64,000 nt of DNA, taken from assembly GCF_027214005.1 (NCBI RefSeq), contig NZ_JAPWGY010000010.1:31658-95657 (forward strand). Reading direction: 5' to 3'. The DNA comes from Kiloniella laminariae. Lineage in GTDB: Bacteria; Pseudomonadota; Alphaproteobacteria; Kiloniellales; Kiloniellaceae. The number at the start of each line of letters is the position of its first letter. Within the stretch, counting starts at the first letter, position 1. The notes beneath the pieces are model-generated. The model was not told where the DNA came from, ran no database searches, and saw nothing but the letters and a program-made list of their open reading frames with translations. The position numbers and the translations under genes are program-made. Below, one piece after another: positions 17,888 through 25,504 of this stretch.

Positions 17888-18912
17888 AACCCGGCAAGGT
17901 TTCTCCAGCTCGCATTCCCGGTTCAGGGACGCCGACTGAGGGGAAAAAGACAAAACAGAAACTCGATAATGTCTGGCGGAACACCGTCACGCCCGAAGGA
18001 GTGCCGGTCCGGATGGAACTGGCATCGCGTGGAGATCGTCTCGGGGCTGTGCTTATTGATCTGCTGCTCCTATACGGTGCACCGATCCTCTTGTTTTTAA
18101 CCCTTCTGTTCTCAGGAGCTTTTTTTTATTTACCGGACGGAGAGAATTTCGGAGCCACCTTATTTGCCCTGATCAGAGTGTTGCTTTTTCTCTGGTATAA
18201 TTTCTATTTTATCTTTTTTGAAATTCGCTGGCAGGGCAGAACACCGGGCAAGAGGCTTCTGGGGCTAAGGGTCGTTGACCGGCGCGGGGGGCAGTTAACT
18301 TCAGGGGCCATATTCGCGCGAAACCTGATGCGCGAGCTGGAACTGTTTCTGCCGCTATCCCTTCTATTTGTCCCTACTGGAGACGCTGCCCAAGCCTTGA
18401 TTGCCCTGTTAAGTCTGGTCTGGGTCGGTGTTTTTCTCTGCATTCCTTTTTTCAACAAGGACAGGATGCGGGTCGGTGATATGATTGCAGGAACCTGGGT
18501 TGTTCGCATTCCAAAGACGGTCCTGATGGAAGATATTGTACAGAGTAATACACCTGTTGCTGATAGCAAAAGGAACAGGTCTTCATCGTCTCATGAAGCC
18601 TATTCCTTTACTGATACCCAAGTTGATGCCTACGGTATCTACGAACTGCAAACGCTGGAGGAAATTCTGCGTAAACCGGCAGTAACAGCGAAAACCATCC
18701 AGGAAGTCGCTGAACGCATTCGCAAGAAGATCAAATGGCAGGCAGAGCCTGCAGGCGATCAGGGGATTAACCGTTTTCTCAGCAAGTCATCCCGCTTTCG
18801 CGTGGAGGAAGATCGCGCCTTCCTTGAGGCTTATTACGCCGCTTTACGTCGGAGACTTGAAAATAGGATGCTTTTTGGTCAACGCAAGGAAAACAAACAC
18901 CAGAAAGACTGA
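17872..18912 (+). CDS. RDD-family membrane protein
   Basis: 346 residues. A basic N-terminal tail of about 45 residues is followed by the RDD domain. It starts SRGDRLGAVLIDLLLLYGA, with Arg and Asp residues at the family positions, then about three membrane segments and the RTPGKRLLGLRVVDRRGG motif. The last 140 residues are charged and probably cytoplasmic. RDD proteins are small inner-membrane proteins, some with transport activity. The start overlaps the SpoIIM-like gene by 16 bp. It is the last closely overlapping member of the MoxR operon. Confidence 0.85.
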   Translation: MSRALEPGKVSPARIPGSGTPTEGKKTKQKLDNVWRNTVTPEGVPVRMELASRGDRLGAVLIDLLLLYGAPILLFLTLLFSGAFFYLPDGENFGATLFALIRVLLFLWYNFYFIFFEIRWQGRTPGKRLLGLRVVDRRGGQLTSGAIFARNLMRELELFLPLSLLFVPTGDAAQALIALLSLVWVGVFLCIPFFNKDRMRVGDMIAGTWVVRIPKTVLMEDIVQSNTPVADSKRNRSSSSHEAYSFTDTQVDAYGIYELQTLEEILRKPAVTAKTIQEVAERIRKKIKWQAEPAGDQGINRFLSKSSRFRVEEDRAFLEAYYAALRRRLENRMLFGQRKENKHQKD

Positions 18913-18959
18913 TCCTGCCTTGAGTCATAAAGACGTCATGGAAAGGCAATCCCTTTTCC

Positions 18960-18988
18960 TTGAAATATTCTGTACTACTCCGTATTAT
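18960..18988 (+). promoter_or_regulatory. Sigma-70-type promoter upstream of the polytopic membrane protein
   Basis: TTGAAA (18960-18965) and TATTAT (18983-18988) are separated by exactly 17 bp, 55 bp before the start codon at 19043. It suggests that the last gene of the region can be transcribed independently of the MoxR operon. Confidence 0.55.
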
Positions 18989-19042
18989 TTTTACGTTTAT
19001 TTGAGGCAATAAATACAACTCAATTATCCTGAGGGGGAAAAT

Positions 19043-19813
19043 ATGGCAATCGTTGAAGATGTTACCGGGCACGAGTTCCGGATTGGTGATACAATAAGCA
19101 AGACCTTTTCGGTTTATTTAAAGAACTTTGTGCCTTTAACCTTAATCGTTCTCGTTCTTTCGGTACCAAGTCTCCTGCTTTCCTGGTATTTTGGTCACTT
19201 TGATCAAGCAGCCCTACAGGCCGAGCTGATGACAAATGGCTTTGGCATCAGCTATTTCCTACCCGTACTCGTCTCTATGCTGACGATGTACCTGGTTGCA
19301 GCCTCCGTCACCTATGGTGTTTTCCAAAGCCTGAGCGGAGGCACTGTTGTTTTTGGAGAATGTCTGTCAAAGGGTCTCTCCCGCATCGTTCCGGTAATTC
19401 TGGTTGGTATTCTCGCAACAATTGTTATCGCTATCGGGATGGTTCTCTTGGTTGTTCCAGGAATAATGGCGACCGTAGCCCTGATTGTTGTTCTTCCTGT
19501 TGCCGTGATTGAAAATCCTGGAGCAATTGCGAGTCTGAAACGAAGCGCTGAACTGACATCAGGTAACCGCTGGATGATTTTTGGCCTGATTCTTATTCTC
19601 GGGGTAGCTGTTGGGGCCATTGGCTGGGTTATCGGACTGGTTAGTGCGAATCTGTTTCTCTCAGGGCTCAGTGTCGTCGCGATTTTGATCGGGGCAGTCT
19701 TTAATGTTGTTGCAGGTACATTCTTCCAGGTACTTTATGCCGTGGTATATAATAACCTGAGAGTATCCAAAGAAGGCATCTCTACCTCGCAAATCGCGTC
19801 AGTTTTTGATTGA
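19043..19813 (+). CDS. Polytopic membrane protein (glycerophosphoryl-diester phosphodiesterase membrane-domain/YciC-like)
   Basis: 256 residues, mostly hydrophobic, with about six membrane segments. The VLLVVPGIMATVALIVVLPV segment, then SLKRSAELTSGNRW, is typical of the membrane domain family related to YciC and the N-terminal part of membrane phosphodiesterases. No phosphodiesterase catalytic domain is present. A GAGGGG ribosome site precedes the ATG. It lies 130 bp after the RDD gene, has its own promoter-like sequence and ends at a strong terminator. A link to the MoxR module is suggested by position only. Confidence 0.7.
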   Translation: MAIVEDVTGHEFRIGDTISKTFSVYLKNFVPLTLIVLVLSVPSLLLSWYFGHFDQAALQAELMTNGFGISYFLPVLVSMLTMYLVAASVTYGVFQSLSGGTVVFGECLSKGLSRIVPVILVGILATIVIAIGMVLLVVPGIMATVALIVVLPVAVIENPGAIASLKRSAELTSGNRWMIFGLILILGVAVGAIGWVIGLVSANLFLSGLSVVAILIGAVFNVVAGTFFQVLYAVVYNNLRVSKEGISTSQIASVFD

Positions 19814-19838
19814 TCCAGGTTAAGGGCAATTAAATTTC

Positions 19839-19873
19839 AAAAAGCCGGAAAGGTCATCTTTCCGGCTTTTTGT
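19839..19873. terminator. Bidirectional Rho-independent terminator
   Basis: AAAAAGCCGGAAAG (19839-19852) and its exact complement (19858-19871) form a 14-bp stem with a 5-base loop. A-runs and T-runs on the two sides let it serve both the membrane protein gene and the convergent DUF1801 gene ending at 19875. Confidence 0.93.
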
Positions 19874-19874
19874 T

Positions 19875-20303
19875 TTACGAAGACTGGTTTGTTTTCTTAT
19901 CGTGGTGATAGGTCAACGCCATGGCAAGGCAGTGCTTTAAAGCTTGCACCGGAATATCATCTTCCGCGTAAAAAAGAATACAGCGATTGCCTTCATAGGT
20001 CATGATTTCAGGATAGAGTGCCCTGAAACGATCCACGAGATCTGTCTGGCAATGAAAATAGAGGCCACAGCTGCCATTAGACGACTTGATCTGGTCAAGG
20101 CGAATTGTTGTGCCGCTTTTGCTCCTGCTTGTCAGAAAGCTCGGCTGGCCCCATTTGAGAGTTTCTTCAAGCGGTCCGACGACACTGTTGGCCAAAGCTG
20201 TTTCGTAAATGAGTTCGCGAAGAAACAACAGCCGATCTTTAACAGATTCTGGATAGGCGTCATAAACCGCCTGCATTTTTTCGGGAACAGGAAAATTGGA
20301 CAT
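19875..20303 (-). CDS. DUF1801-domain protein
   Basis: 142 residues from the ATG at 20303; a longer frame from a TTG at 20387 would overlap the region just after pdxJ. The fold is the YdhG/DUF1801 type: an N-terminal helix pair, then LEETLKWGQPSFLT and a strand-rich end (GLYFHCQTDLVDRF). These small cytoplasmic proteins have no agreed function. It lies 67 bp downstream of pdxJ on the same strand and may be cotranscribed. There is no clear ribosome site at the chosen start, so the exact N-terminus is uncertain. Confidence 0.75.
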   Translation of the reverse strand: MSNFPVPEKMQAVYDAYPESVKDRLLFLRELIYETALANSVVGPLEETLKWGQPSFLTSRSKSGTTIRLDQIKSSNGSCGLYFHCQTDLVDRFRALYPEIMTYEGNRCILFYAEDDIPVQALKHCLAMALTYHHDKKTNQSS

Positions 20304-20370
20304 AAACTTATATTCAGATATCAGATAAGTCGAGTATATCTTCCCCACAAGTCTGCGACCAGTTTTCAGA

Positions 20371-21114
20371 TCAGGATTTTCTGGCAATCTCTTTCAGGTA
20401 GGCTTTGATTGCGCCGTCCATGCCATAGATGAGGGCATCGGCAGTCAGGGCATGACCTATAGAGACTTCGTCGACCCAGGGGATCGCCCTGAGGAAATGG
20501 GCCAGATTATCAAGATTGAGGTCATGTCCGGCATTTACGCCCAATCCGGCTTTTCGCGCGACTTCTGCTGTATTTTTATAAAGAGACAAAACCTGTTCAC
20601 GGTCATCGCGGAAGAAGCATTCAAAGTAGGGGCCTGTATAAAGTTCTATCCGATCAGCCCTGATTTCTGCTGCAGCAAGTGCCATTTCAGGTACATGATC
20701 CACAAAAACCGAGACCCGGGCCTTCTGTGCGTGCAGGCGGGCAACAATTTCTGTCAACCACTCTCTCTGCGCCGGAATATCCCAACCGTGATCAGATGTT
20801 TTCTGATCGGGGTGATCCGGCACCAAAGTGACCTGATCCGGTTTTGTTTCGGCGACAAGATCCATAAAATCTTCGGTGGGGTAGCCTTCAATATTAAATT
20901 CGACCGGGCTGCTATAATCCCGCTTGAGCATGTCAGCCAGTTCATAGACATCTGACCTGCGGGTATGGCGTTCATCCGGACGAGGGTGCACCGTGATGCC
21001 ACCAGCTCCGGCATGGAGGGCAATACGGGCCATACCTGTCACACTCGGATAATCAACATCCCGCTGATTGCGAAGCAAAGCAACTTTGTTCAGATTGATG
21101 CTCAGGACTGTCAT
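20371..21114 (-). CDS. pdxJ: Pyridoxine 5'-phosphate synthase
   Basis: 247 residues, the normal PdxJ length. It condenses 1-deoxy-D-xylulose 5-phosphate with 3-amino-1-hydroxyacetone phosphate in the DXP-dependent vitamin B6 pathway. Family motifs are the N-terminal LSINLNKVALLRNQR, GAGGITVHPRPDERH, FNIEGYP, and the C-terminal GLGVNAGHDLN and EVSIGHALTADAL. It diverges from a MocR-type PLP-binding regulator 104 bp away, and two near-identical palindromes lie between them, implying feedback control by PLP. It is followed on the same strand by a DUF1801 gene. Confidence 0.96.
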   Translation of the reverse strand: MTVLSINLNKVALLRNQRDVDYPSVTGMARIALHAGAGGITVHPRPDERHTRRSDVYELADMLKRDYSSPVEFNIEGYPTEDFMDLVAETKPDQVTLVPDHPDQKTSDHGWDIPAQREWLTEIVARLHAQKARVSVFVDHVPEMALAAAEIRADRIELYTGPYFECFFRDDREQVLSLYKNTAEVARKAGLGVNAGHDLNLDNLAHFLRAIPWVDEVSIGHALTADALIYGMDGAIKAYLKEIARKS

Positions 21115-21126
21115 AATGGCCTCGTT

Positions 21127-21143
21127 ATTGTTACCGTAACAAT
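21127..21143. promoter_or_regulatory. Operator 1 of the pdxJ/mocR divergent region
   Basis: ATTGTTACCGTAACAAT is a perfect 17-bp palindrome (8-bp arms) 12 bp upstream of the pdxJ start codon. A near-identical copy lies at 21204-21220 beside the regulator start, with centres 77 bp apart. This is the expected layout for a dimeric MocR/PdxR-type regulator. Confidence 0.7.
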
Positions 21144-21168
21144 ATTTATTGTTGCTGTTCTTGTTTGA

Positions 21169-21196
21169 ATAATGTTCTTATTATCAATGCAGTCAA
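21169..21196 (-). promoter_or_regulatory. pdxJ: Candidate pdxJ promoter
   Basis: On the minus strand TTGACT (rc of 21191-21196) and CATTAT (rc of 21169-21174) are 16 bp apart. The predicted transcript would start near 21162. Operator 2 would lie just upstream of the -35 box and operator 1 in the early transcribed region. Confidence 0.45.
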
Positions 21197-21203
21197 CAAA
21201 AAT

Positions 21204-21220
21204 ATTGTTAGGGTAACAAT
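21204..21220. promoter_or_regulatory. Operator 2 of the pdxJ/mocR divergent region
   Basis: ATTGTTAGGGTAACAAT repeats operator 1 with 7-bp arms and runs into the regulator's start codon (ATG at 21219). Binding here would directly block expression of the regulator. Confidence 0.68.
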
Positions 21221-22595
21221 GTGGATTCCTGAGAATCTTGACCCGGATCTGTCCTGCTATCGGGCCATAACTGAATGCCTTGTCCAGGATGTTACGTCAG
21301 GTAAACTGGCCGATGGGGACAAGCTCCCGCCGATGCGTGAACTGGCCGATCATCTCGGGGTGACTGTTGGAACAGTCTTGCGTGCCTATAACCTTGCCGA
21401 ACAGCGGGGCATTCTGGTCAAACAGACCGGACGTGGCAGCTTTGTCCGCAAAGGCAAGACCGAAGCCTGGCAAAAACAACAGTTGCTGGATGAAACAGGG
21501 ACTGTAGATCTAAGCCGCAACGCCCCGCCTTTTATCAATCTGGAAGCTCTGTTGCGTCGATCTTTGATGGAAATCAGTCGCGACAGTAACCTGGATGGTA
21601 TGCTGGAATATGGGCAAAGCCAGGGGCTGGAGCGCCACCGTGAAATACTTTGTCAATGGCTGGGCGGGCGGGGCTTTACCGCAGATCCTTCGCGTATCAT
21701 TATCACGGGTGGTGCTCAACAGGCATTAACCACGGCTCTGGGCGCCCTGACATCTCCGGGGGATACCGTGCTCGTCGAAGAGCTTTCCTATCCCGGGATC
21801 AAGAACTTCGCCCGTTTTTTCGGTATCAATCTTGTTCCTGTCGCTCTTGACGAAGGTGGTCTTCTGCCAGCTTCCGTAGAACAGGCCTGTTTACGGAATT
21901 CGGTCAAAGCGCTCTACTGCATGCCTTTTGCCCACAATCCAACGACAGCCACAATGTCGGAAGAACGACGGGCCGAGATCGCGGGAATGGCAGACCGTTA
22001 TGGATTTTACGTCGTCGAGGATGATGTTAATCCCCGACCTTTTTCCAGTGCCTTCAAACCGATCGCTGCCCTTAATCCGGAACGGACCGTCTATATCAGC
22101 TCGCTATCAAAAACCATTTCTCCAGGTTTGCGGGTCGGGATTCTGATGCCTCCTGCGGCACTGCTGTCCCAGTTTCTTGCCGCCAGCCAGACCACCAGTT
22201 GGATGGCCCCTCCGCTGATGGCCGAGGTGGCCTGCCACTGGATCAAGGATGGTACAGCAACTGAACTGGAACGGCAGCGGGCAACGATAACGGCCAACCT
22301 GCTGGATCAGGCTGCACAGTCCCTTGCTGGCATTCCCTATCGTCATCATGTTGCAACATCGCATCTCTGGCTGCCGTTATCCGGACCTTGGAAGGCCGTG
22401 GAATTTGCAGAGGCTCTCTCCAGCCGCGGGGTCAGGGTGTCTCCCTCAGAACTCTTTGCCGTTGATCCGGTTTCAGCCCCCTCGGGTGTACGGATCAACC
22501 TGACAAATATCGGTGAGGAGCGACTGCACAAATCTCTGTCATCAATCGTTGAGCTTTGGAACAGCAAACCTCAAGCAACCAATTTTCAGATGTGA
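21219..22595 (+). CDS. MocR-type GntR/aminotransferase transcriptional regulator (PdxR-like)
   Basis: 458 residues from the ATG at 21219. A winged-helix GntR domain (about residues 10-75; LPPMRELADHLGVTVGTVLR) is fused to a fold-type I aminotransferase-like domain. The latter keeps the PLP-binding Lys in SSLSKTISPGLRVG near residue 302 and the PFAHNPTTATM loop. MocR proteins sense PLP or amino acids. Divergence from pdxJ and the two shared operators make it a probable regulator of vitamin B6 synthesis. The other MocR roles (GabR, TauR, PtsJ) do not fit this neighbour. Confidence 0.9.
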   Translation: MWIPENLDPDLSCYRAITECLVQDVTSGKLADGDKLPPMRELADHLGVTVGTVLRAYNLAEQRGILVKQTGRGSFVRKGKTEAWQKQQLLDETGTVDLSRNAPPFINLEALLRRSLMEISRDSNLDGMLEYGQSQGLERHREILCQWLGGRGFTADPSRIIITGGAQQALTTALGALTSPGDTVLVEELSYPGIKNFARFFGINLVPVALDEGGLLPASVEQACLRNSVKALYCMPFAHNPTTATMSEERRAEIAGMADRYGFYVVEDDVNPRPFSSAFKPIAALNPERTVYISSLSKTISPGLRVGILMPPAALLSQFLAASQTTSWMAPPLMAEVACHWIKDGTATELERQRATITANLLDQAAQSLAGIPYRHHVATSHLWLPLSGPWKAVEFAEALSSRGVRVSPSELFAVDPVSAPSGVRINLTNIGEERLHKSLSSIVELWNSKPQATNFQM

Positions 22596-22606
22596 TTCCT
22601 CTTGTT

Positions 22607-22625
22607 CCATATAATAATTGTATGG
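22607..22625. promoter_or_regulatory. Near-perfect 19-bp palindrome upstream of the HD-domain gene
   Basis: CCATATAATAATTGTATGG has one mismatched pair around a central A. It overlaps a TTGTAT (22618-22623) that could be a -35 box, with TATGAC 16 bp further on. It sits 64-82 bp before the HD gene start and is a good candidate operator. Confidence 0.45.
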
Positions 22626-22689
22626 AGTGCCTGAATTTTTATGACTGTATAAACATCCAGGTTTAGTTATCTTTATGAAGCGATGATGT

Positions 22690-23304
22690 ATGGCATTGAA
22701 AGGCGAGGCAGCAGTGATGGAAAAGGTATCCTTTACGAGATTACAGGATGGAACTGCAGAGGAATATGCCTTCCTGGAGCCGTTGGAAGAACAGTATTGC
22801 CACGATGTTGTGAACCGCCTGTTTGAGCATTTGCGCAAACTTGATGAATCCTTAGGTGGTTATCAGGTATCGCGTCTGGAACATTGCCTTCAATCGGCAA
22901 CCCGCGCTCTGAGAGCAGGAGAAGACGACGACATGATTGTCGGCGCGCTGCTTCATGATATCGGTGATATTCTGGCTCCCTGTAATCACGATGAACTCGC
23001 CGCAGCTATTGTCCGCCCCTATCTGCGTGAAGAGGTCACCTGGATTGTCCAGTACCACGCAACTTTTCAGAAATTCTATTATGCAGACAAATTGGGGGGC
23101 GACAAAAATGCCCGCAATAAATTTACTGGCCACCCTTACTTTGACGCCTGCGTCCGCTTTTGCGAAGATTACGATGAAAACTGTTTTGATGGGACTTATG
23201 ACAGCCTGGAACTGGAAGAATTCAGGCCTTATATGGAGCGTGTGTTTGCTCGAAAGCCTTGGGATCCTGAAGTTTTGAAGCCTCAACTTGAAAAGATCAT
23301 TTAA
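22690..23304 (+). CDS. HD-domain protein, possible diiron oxygenase of the PhnZ/TmpB type
   Basis: 204 residues; an alternative ATG at 22717 has a better GCGAGG ribosome site and would give 195. The HD-fold metal ligands are readable: H65, H89-D90 in LLHDIGD, H100, H123 and an Asp at 160 or 162. That is the six-ligand pattern of HD proteins carrying two metals. The spacing from the first His to the HD pair is 24 residues, as I recall for the phosphonate-cleaving oxygenase PhnZ, and the GGYQVSRLEH context resembles that group. No phosphonate genes are adjacent. A phosphohydrolase remains possible. Confidence 0.7.
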   Translation: MALKGEAAVMEKVSFTRLQDGTAEEYAFLEPLEEQYCHDVVNRLFEHLRKLDESLGGYQVSRLEHCLQSATRALRAGEDDDMIVGALLHDIGDILAPCNHDELAAAIVRPYLREEVTWIVQYHATFQKFYYADKLGGDKNARNKFTGHPYFDACVRFCEDYDENCFDGTYDSLELEEFRPYMERVFARKPWDPEVLKPQLEKII

Positions 23305-23384
23305 TTTCCTCTAGGGCGCCAATCCAATACTGGCACAAGCGGAACACATAACTGCCCCCTAATTGTTTGCAGCCCGTATTTTGC

Positions 23385-23427
23385 TTGACCTCTGCTGCTA
23401 ATGCAATAAAATTAACCAAACGGTTAA
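23385..23427 (+). promoter_or_regulatory. Promoter and operator of the ArsR/SRPBCC pair
   Basis: TTGACC (23385-23390) and TAAAAT (23407-23412) form a promoter with a 16-bp spacer. TTAACC (23412-23417) and GGTTAA (23422-23427) form a perfect inverted repeat across AAAC, beginning at the last base of the -10 box and 18 bp before the ArsR start codon. This is typical of an autorepressed ArsR gene. Confidence 0.65.
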
Positions 23428-23444
23428 GTTTATTGCGGGTTGAG

Positions 23445-23819
23445 ATGGATAATTTAAGCGAGGTTTTTTTTGCGCTATCAGACCCGACACGGCGTTCAAT
23501 CCTGAACCGTTTGTCTTCGGGTGAAGCCACAGTCGGGGAACTTGCGGCCCCTTTCACTATGTCTGCGCCAGCAATCACCAAGCACCTCAAAGTTCTTGAA
23601 CGTGCTGGACTTGTTCATAAGGAAAGGGCAGGGCAGACCCTTCGTTGCACCCTGCAGCAGGCTCCATTGAAACAAGCGACGGATTGGCTTTCCTCTTATA
23701 GCCAATTTTGGGAAGAAAGCTTTGATCAACTTGACCAGTTTTTGCAGCAGGAAATCTCTGATGATATTTCCAGTAGCAATTCTGGCAAAAAGACCAGTAC
23801 AAAAGCGGGAAATGATTAG
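23445..23819 (+). CDS. ArsR-family transcriptional regulator
   Basis: 124 residues from the ATG at 23445; an upstream in-frame extension crosses the promoter and is rejected. The winged helix covers ALSDPTRRSILNRLSSGEA and ITKHLKVLERAGLV. The metal-binding cysteines of arsenic sensors are absent; the only Cys is in LRCTLQ. It belongs to the non-metal group that is usually paired with an SRPBCC protein. The SRPBCC gene starts on the base after its stop codon. Autorepression through the TTAACC/GGTTAA site is likely. Confidence 0.9.
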   Translation: MDNLSEVFFALSDPTRRSILNRLSSGEATVGELAAPFTMSAPAITKHLKVLERAGLVHKERAGQTLRCTLQQAPLKQATDWLSSYSQFWEESFDQLDQFLQQEISDDISSSNSGKKTSTKAGND

Positions 23820-24326
23820 ATGTCAGACCATCTCAGTAAAGTAATGGCCGGGGACAGTCAGCCTGATAATGGCATCGCCTCAGATACCTCTTTTCAAACT
23901 CTGGAAATCAGCCGTCGTTTTTCAGCATCACGCGAAAGAGTATTCAGCGCCTTGAGCCAACCGGAGCTATTCCAGATCTGGTGGGGCCCAAAAGGCTGTC
24001 GTTGTACCATCTGTGAAATTGATTTCAGAGTTGGCGGTAAGTGGTTGACAATACTTGAAAGTACCCAGGATTGCCAAAACCATACAGTTGGGGGTGAATA
24101 TCGTGAAATTCTGCCACCCGAACGGCTTGTTTTCAGTTGGGCCTGGCAACTGCCGGACGGTAATCAAGGGCATGAAACTGAAGTTTCGATCCAGCTGTAC
24201 GATGAAGGTGATAAAACTCTTCTTAAACTCTATCAGAAGGTTTTCGAGAACGTTGAATCCTGTGAAAAACATCGCCACGGTTGGGAGAGTTCTTACGATT
24301 GTCTGGATCAGTATCTGGCAGACTAG
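23820..24326 (+). CDS. SRPBCC/AHSA1-domain protein
   Basis: 168 residues. After about 25 variable residues an AHSA1-type START-like fold begins (ISRRFSASRERVFSALSQPE, then FQIWWGPKGC) and ends with the long C-terminal helix (HRHGWESSYDCLDQYL). Such proteins bind hydrophobic ligands in a deep cavity and commonly partner an ArsR repressor. The gene begins with no gap after the ArsR stop, so the two are cotranscribed and coupled. The ligand is unknown. Confidence 0.88.
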   Translation: MSDHLSKVMAGDSQPDNGIASDTSFQTLEISRRFSASRERVFSALSQPELFQIWWGPKGCRCTICEIDFRVGGKWLTILESTQDCQNHTVGGEYREILPPERLVFSWAWQLPDGNQGHETEVSIQLYDEGDKTLLKLYQKVFENVESCEKHRHGWESSYDCLDQYLAD

Positions 24327-24411
24327 AACAAAATATCCTGTTCAGTTTCAGTCTTTTACAATTCACTGTTTTATATGACTATACCTATAAAAATTGTATG
24401 AGACTGAAGTT

Positions 24412-25329
24412 ATGCCCAGCCTGCGAAAACGCCTTCCATCCCTGAACGGTTTGCTTGCCTTTGAAGCTGCAGCAAAACACGAAAGCTTTACCGCGGCAGC
24501 GAAAGAGCTGGGCGTTCATCAACCGTCAATCTCGCGTCACATCTCCCTGCTTGAGGAGTTTATGGGCAGAAATCTCTTTGTACGCAGTAATAATCAACTG
24601 TCGTTGACAGAAGAGGGGCGGCGTCTGTGGCAAGCCGTCAATAGTGGACTGGGACTGATTGCCGATACAGCGGATGAACTGCGCGAGCCTCCTGATCAGG
24701 GTGTTGTTACTGTTGCCTGTTCTTTCGGCTTTGCCCATCAATGGTTACTGGCACGCTATGGCGTTCTGCGAAAAGCGGTTGCACCAGTAAAAGTCAAGCT
24801 CCTCACCACCGATCACCATATTGAATATGATCAGGAAGAAGCAGAAATTCTGGTAAGGTTTGGACAGGGTGACTGGCCTGACTGTTTTGCCAGGAAGTTG
24901 TTTGAGGAAGAGGTTTTCCCGGTCTGTTCACCAGACTTTCTCGCGCGACATCCAGATTTGAATAAGGTTGTTTCTCCGAATAAACTGGCAGAAATGCTCA
25001 AAAAACTGCCGCTGTTGCATTATGACACCGGGGGACAGGGATGGCTTACCTGGGATCTGTGGTTCAAAATGCAAAGTGTCTCATACCAGCCTCCTTCTGA
25101 CGTCACCTATTACGAAAATTATCCTTTTCAGATCAGAGCAACTCTCGATGGTGAAGGCATCTCTCTGGGCTGGAGCTGCTTGGTCTCAGATCATTTGGCA
25201 AAGGGTGAGCTTGTATCCCTTTGCCAGCCGATAAAGCGGGAAAAGTGGGGGTATTATCTGATCTGTCGGAAAAATCTTGCGGCACGACCAAGTGTCAAGG
25301 CTGTCTTTGACTGGTTTTCCAAAGCCTGA
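24412..25329 (+). CDS. LysR-family transcriptional regulator (GcvA-like)
   Basis: 305 residues from the ATG at 24412. N-terminal LysR HTH (FTAAAKELGVHQPSISRHIS, about residues 25-45), then a periplasmic-binding-type effector domain. The start PSLNGLLAFEAAAKHESF is typical of the GcvA group. No divergent target gene is adjacent: the SRPBCC gene lies upstream on the same strand and a solute-binding protein 175 bp downstream. The regulon is therefore unclear. Confidence 0.9.
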   Translation: MPSLRKRLPSLNGLLAFEAAAKHESFTAAAKELGVHQPSISRHISLLEEFMGRNLFVRSNNQLSLTEEGRRLWQAVNSGLGLIADTADELREPPDQGVVTVACSFGFAHQWLLARYGVLRKAVAPVKVKLLTTDHHIEYDQEEAEILVRFGQGDWPDCFARKLFEEEVFPVCSPDFLARHPDLNKVVSPNKLAEMLKKLPLLHYDTGGQGWLTWDLWFKMQSVSYQPPSDVTYYENYPFQIRATLDGEGISLGWSCLVSDHLAKGELVSLCQPIKREKWGYYLICRKNLAARPSVKAVFDWFSKA

Positions 25330-25504
25330 CTGATGTGCTCAATGATAATAAGGGGCTGATGCAGATTAAGCACGACCCCAGAAACCGGATAACAATACTG
25401 TAAGCTTGTGGTATTATGGAAATCAAAGGTCTGATGTTATAGAAAAATAACACGGCAAGTTCCTGAAAAAGATAACTATAATCAGGGGGCGGGGTCTTGG
25501 ATTT

